Below, piece after piece: positions 31,207-34,404 of a stretch of DNA of 34,404 bases. The stretch covers positions 1 through 34,404 of the forward strand of contig RGER01000004.1 in NCBI GenBank assembly GCA_009917815.1, written 5' to 3'. This DNA is from Actinomycetota bacterium (GTDB lineage: Bacteria; Actinomycetota; Actinomycetes; Nanopelagicales; Nanopelagicaceae). Both the position numbers and the translations under genes were made by a program. The notes beneath the pieces are model-generated. The model saw only the letters and a program-made list of their open reading frames with translations. It ran no database searches and was not told the DNA's origin. How positions within the stretch are numbered: position 1 is the first letter of the stretch; each line of letters starts with the position of its first letter.

Positions 31207-32321
31207 TCGGGCAGACCGAGATTTCGCCGCCGGTCGTACTGGCGCCGATGGCGGGCATTACTAACGCTGCATTTCGTACGCTCTGTCGTGAACAGGGCGC
31301 TGGCCTATTCGTTTCGGAAATGGTGACCGCCCGCGCGCTCGTCGAACGACATCCGGAGACGCTGCGGATGATTAAGCCAGCGCCAGGAGAGACTCCTCGA
31401 AGCGTGCAACTCTATGCCGTTGCACCAGAGACTGTGCGCGATGCCGTTCTTATGTTGTGCAGCGAGGGTTTGGTAGACCATATTGATCTCAATTTTGGCT
31501 GCCCAGTTCCTAAAGTAACGCGCAAAGGTGGCGGTTCTGCGCTTCCTTACAAGCGTCGCCTCTTTAGCGCGATAGTGAGCGCCGCGATCGACGCAGCTGC
31601 GCCCTTCGGAATCCCCGTGACAGTCAAAATGCGTAAAGGTATTGATGACGACCATCTCACTTTCCTAGAAGCTGGGCGTATTGCTGCCGACGCCGGCGCT
31701 CATTGGGTAGCCCTGCATGGTCGCACCGCCGCGCAAATGTATGGCGGAAAAGCTGATTGGAGTGCCATTGGAGCTCTCGTTGCCGAATTAGCACCTTATG
31801 GAACCCCAGTGTTGGGAAACGGCGATATTTGGAGCGCATCGGATGCGCTTCGCATGATGGAAGAGACCGGATGTGCGGGAGTGGTTGTCGGTCGTGGATG
31901 TTTAGGTAGACCATGGCTCTTTGCCGAACTTGCTGCCGCATTTGCTGGCCAACCAATTCCAGCGCCACCCAAATTAGAAGAGGTCGGTGGCGTGATGTTG
32001 CGACATGCACATTTGCTCGCCACTTACTTTGAAGATGAATTACGTGGCTGCCGTGATTTTCGCAAACATGTGGCGTGGTACCTCAAGGGATTTTCGGTGA
32101 AGAATCATTTGCGCGTCGGTTTGGCAGAGGTCTCCACTCTGGCAGAAATGGCCACCATGATTGATGAGTTAGAGGGCCATCAAGAATTCCCTACCGAAAT
32201 AGCAATGGGTCCACGCGGACGTACGACCACCACTCGTGCAGTGAGCCTTCCAGAGAATTGGTTACTCGATCGCGATGCGATGCCATTTGTGTCGGCAGAT
32301 GAGGCGGTCTCCGGTGGCTAG
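31176..32321 (+). CDS. dusB: tRNA-dihydrouridine synthase (DusB type)
   Basis: 381 residues. FMN-dependent reduction of uridines in the tRNA D-loop. The N-terminal TIM barrel has [39 protein letters not shown] with the catalytic Cys, [27 protein letters not shown] and VLGNGDIW, followed by [14 protein letters not shown]; the C-terminal helical domain ([12 protein letters not shown]) is complete. ATG at 31176 overlaps the end of glyS by 31 bases; a TTG near 31200 is an alternative start just before the first strand. It overlaps dgt at its end, continuing the glyS-dusB-dgt-dnaG operon. Confidence 0.94.
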   Translation: MVSPQTSRLLIGQTEISPPVVLAPMAGITNAAFRTLCREQGAGLFVSEMVTARALVERHPETLRMIKPAPGETPRSVQLYAVAPETVRDAVLMLCSEGLVDHIDLNFGCPVPKVTRKGGGSALPYKRRLFSAIVSAAIDAAAPFGIPVTVKMRKGIDDDHLTFLEAGRIAADAGAHWVALHGRTAAQMYGGKADWSAIGALVAELAPYGTPVLGNGDIWSASDALRMMEETGCAGVVVGRGCLGRPWLFAELAAAFAGQPIPAPPKLEEVGGVMLRHAHLLATYFEDELRGCRDFRKHVAWYLKGFSVKNHLRVGLAEVSTLAEMATMIDELEGHQEFPTEIAMGPRGRTTTTRAVSLPENWLLDRDAMPFVSADEAVSGG

Positions 32322-33561
32322 TACTAGTTACTTTGGGGAGTATCTCTCCGCTGACACTGAGCGCTACTTAGCAGAACCAGCCAAGCGCCCTGGCCGTAGT
32401 GAATTTGCTCGTGATCGGGCCCGTATTTTGCACTCGGCCGCACTCCGCAGATTGGCAGCGAAGACACAAGTAGAAGTTCCTTGGGAGAGCGACTTCGCGC
32501 GCACTCGGCTCTCACACTCACTCGAATGCGGACAGGTAGGGCGTGAGTTAGGTGCTGCGCTCGGTGCCGATCCTGACCTGGTGGAGAGCGCCTGCCTCGC
32601 CCACGACTTGGGACACCCACCCTTTGGACATAACGGTGAGGTAGCCCTCGAAGAAGCTGCGCACGATTGTGGTGGGTTTGAAGGCAATGCGCAGAGTTTT
32701 CGGATCCTTACGCGCCTCGAAGCAAAGAGCGTGGATGTCGAGGGCGCTTCTATCGGCCTCAATCTTTCGCGGGCCACGCTTGATGGTGCTTCGAAGTATC
32801 CATGGACTCGTGCCACGAATTCCAAGAAGTTTGGCGTGTATGACGATGACCGCGCGATCTTCGACTGGATGCGAGCGGGACGCGTCGGTACAGAGAGTTC
32901 GATCGAAGCACAAATTATGGATTGGTCAGACGATGTTGCTTACTCCGTTCATGATTTAGAAGATGCGCTTGTGGCGGAACGGTTTCCTCTAGCGGCGCTC
33001 TCGGATAAGAGCGAACAACGTGATGTTGCAAGAGTTGCCCTCGAGTCCTACGCCGCTGATTCCAATGAAAATGAATTGCAAGCAGCTTTCGGTCGATTAA
33101 CTGCTTTGCCTTATTGGCCTTCAAATTTTTCAGGCACGCATCGAGATCATGCGGCTCTCAAAGATCTCACCAGTCAACTTATCGGACGCTTTGCATTAGC
33201 GGCCGAACGTGAGACGCGCGCCAAGTGGGGGAGCGGATCACTTATTCGCTTTGGAGCCTCATTAGAAGTTCCCCGCGAAGAACGCATCGAGGTTGCCGTT
33301 CTCAAGGCAATCGCTGCGCATTACGTCATGCGAAGCGAGATTGCCCAAGCTCGATATTCCGAACAACGGATTTTGATTCACGAACTAGTAGAAGCGCTCT
33401 GGCAGGGTGGCCCGAGCGCATTAGAGCCCACCTTCCATGCAAGTTGGGATCATGCAGGCAACGATCGAGAGCGACGCCGCGTGGTCATCGATCAAGTGGC
33501 CTCACTTACCGATGTCGGAGCACGCCTGCTTCATGGCAGACTCACTGGAAGAGGTGAGTAA
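32314..33561 (+). CDS. dgt: Deoxyguanosinetriphosphate triphosphohydrolase-like HD protein
   Basis: 415 residues. HD-domain metal residues are seen in RTRLSHSLE (His), ACLAHDLGHPPFGHNGE (His-Asp plus the conserved GHPPFGHNGE) and MDWSDDVAYSVHDLED (Asp). GFEGNAQSFRILTRLE and GLNLSRATLDGASKYPW are strongly conserved in the family, which hydrolyses dGTP (and other dNTPs) to nucleoside and triphosphate. GTG at 32314 overlaps the dusB stop by 8 bases; an in-frame ATG at 32299 is possible. It precedes dnaG by 2 bases, an order conserved in actinobacteria. Confidence 0.93.
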   Translation: MASTSYFGEYLSADTERYLAEPAKRPGRSEFARDRARILHSAALRRLAAKTQVEVPWESDFARTRLSHSLECGQVGRELGAALGADPDLVESACLAHDLGHPPFGHNGEVALEEAAHDCGGFEGNAQSFRILTRLEAKSVDVEGASIGLNLSRATLDGASKYPWTRATNSKKFGVYDDDRAIFDWMRAGRVGTESSIEAQIMDWSDDVAYSVHDLEDALVAERFPLAALSDKSEQRDVARVALESYAADSNENELQAAFGRLTALPYWPSNFSGTHRDHAALKDLTSQLIGRFALAAERETRAKWGSGSLIRFGASLEVPREERIEVAVLKAIAAHYVMRSEIAQARYSEQRILIHELVEALWQGGPSALEPTFHASWDHAGNDRERRRVVIDQVASLTDVGARLLHGRLTGRGE

Positions 33562-33563
33562 AG

Positions 33564-34404
33564 ATGGCCGGTCGTATCCGTGACGAAGATGTCGCTTACG
33601 TGCGCGAGCATGCCCCTATCGATGAAATCGTGGGCGATTATGTGCAACTCAAGAATGCTGGTGGGGGCCAGAAGAAAGGTCTCTGCCCTTTTCATGATGA
33701 GAAGTCGCCTTCGTTCCACGTCACACCTTCACGTGGTTTCTTTCACTGTTTCGGTTGCCAGACGGGTGGCGACGTCATCTCCTTCGTGATGAAGATTGAG
33801 CACCTGGCATTTTCTGAAACTGTAGAGCGACTTGCGCAACGCATTGGATTTGAATTGCGTTACGAAGAAGGTCTTCGCCCAAGCGGTACAAGCGGTGGGC
33901 AACGAGCCCGTCTCATTGAGGCCCATAAACTTGCCGCCACCTTTTATCAAGAGGCGCTTAACGCGGCAGGCCCCGCTCAAGTAGGTCGAGCCTTCTTATC
34001 TGACCGCGGATTCGATCAAAAGATCACCGCGACCTTCATGGTGGGTTACTCACCCGATGAGTGGGATGCACTTACGAAATTCCTCAAGGGGAAAGGTTTC
34101 ACAAACGAAGAACTCATCAACGCTGGGTTGGCAAAAGAAGGACAACGCGGCCTCATTGATCGTTTCCGCAATCGTCTCATGTGGCCAATTAAAGATATCT
34201 CCGGAGACATTGTGGGGTTCGGCGCTCGCAAACTCTCTTCCGACGAAAGCGACACTGGACCTAAATACCTCAACAGCCCTGAGACCGCTATTTATAAGAA
34301 GAATCAAGTTCTTTACGGCCTAGACATGGCTAAGAAAGAGATCGCAAAGACTCGACAGGCGGTCGTCGTCGAGGGGTACACCGACGTGATGGCGGCACAT
34401 GTAG
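33564..34404 (+). CDS. dnaG: DNA primase, 3' end outside window
   Basis: 280 residues visible. The N-terminal zinc ribbon of the CHC2 type has C41, H44, C62 and C65 (CPFHDEKSPSFH, then FFHCFGC). The RNA-polymerase-like core begins with FLSDRGFD and includes RFRNRLMWPIKD, GFGARKL, KYLNSPETAIYKK and LYGLDMAK; the TOPRIM domain starts with VVVEGYTDVMAAH at the window edge. DnaG makes RNA primers at the replication fork. ATG at 33564 follows the dgt stop by 2 bases, with a GAGG purine run (33551-33554) upstream. The frame is open to the last base. Confidence 0.97.
   Translation, partial: MAGRIRDEDVAYVREHAPIDEIVGDYVQLKNAGGGQKKGLCPFHDEKSPSFHVTPSRGFFHCFGCQTGGDVISFVMKIEHLAFSETVERLAQRIGFELRYEEGLRPSGTSGGQRARLIEAHKLAATFYQEALNAAGPAQVGRAFLSDRGFDQKITATFMVGYSPDEWDALTKFLKGKGFTNEELINAGLAKEGQRGLIDRFRNRLMWPIKDISGDIVGFGARKLSSDESDTGPKYLNSPETAIYKKNQVLYGLDMAKKEIAKTRQAVVVEGYTDVMAAHV

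Overview
The window is a gene-dense stretch of an actinobacterial chromosome. Several families in it are essentially actinobacterial: the DUF3117 mini-protein, DUF3107, the actinobacterial type of DapD, MoeZ with a rhodanese tail, a PRC-barrel/MgtE_N/CBS protein next to DUF1003, and the zur-glyS-dusB-dgt-dnaG order. GC is moderate (about half, judged by eye). Most intergenic gaps are below 100 bases and start/stop overlaps are common, which suggests a streamlined, possibly aquatic, actinobacterium. The exact lineage is inference. No gene-free stretch exceeds 300 bases. I saw no rRNA, tRNA, CRISPR array, transposase, integrase or convincing hairpin-plus-T-run terminator.

Layout. 2-3584: a SpoIID/LytB protein cut by the window edge, then a lysozyme-like secreted protein and dapD on the minus strand. 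3603-6051: dapE, a LOG-family gene, an SRPBCC membrane protein and a solitary sigma-region-4-like mini-gene. 6164-9712: DUF3117, pepA, a degenerate O-methyltransferase and htrA. 9719-15118: an ornithine-cyclodeaminase-family gene (minus), tatB, mrp, then DUF1003 and an MgtE_N/CBS protein (minus), and an EamA transporter. From memory, dapD/dapE/LOG/DUF3117/O-methyltransferase/htrA/tatB/mrp/DUF1003/MgtE-CBS follows the order of M. tuberculosis Rv1201c-Rv1232c, but sigE and rseA are absent from the methyltransferase-htrA gap. 15115-18744: a PH-domain protein, a PHP phosphatase, MarC, a RecB-like Fe-S nuclease and an MpaB-like protein. 18748-23220: DEAD-box helicase, ferritin-like protein, TetR/DUF3107, moeZ and a CDGSH protein (resembling Rv3206c-Rv3211). 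23226-25535: a lipid/diacylglycerol kinase, a small membrane protein, a degenerate GGDEF protein and a GNAT acetyltransferase. 25623-28563: a compact Tad/Flp pilus operon. 28566-34404: zur and a ZIP metal transporter (minus), opposed to glyS-dusB-dgt-dnaG (plus, dnaG cut by the window end).

Two themes stand out. First, promoter architecture: at least ten genes have a TANNNT -10 box exactly 6 or 7 bases before the start codon, the expected layout of leaderless mRNAs. Divergent pairs share symmetric -10 boxes (dapD/dapE, and lipid kinase/membrane protein). The ZIP-zur operon has TTGACA-N17-TAGCCT-N7-GTG with a near-perfect 9+9 inverted repeat across the -35 and spacer, a strong candidate Zur operator. 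Second, sequence integrity: four conserved genes or gene boundaries look as if roughly 100-150 bases were cleanly removed (MpaB-like gene; tetR/DUF3107; the junction in front of glyS; motif 2 of glyS). Since glycyl-tRNA synthetase is essential, an assembly or library artefact, or a second glyS elsewhere, should be considered first.
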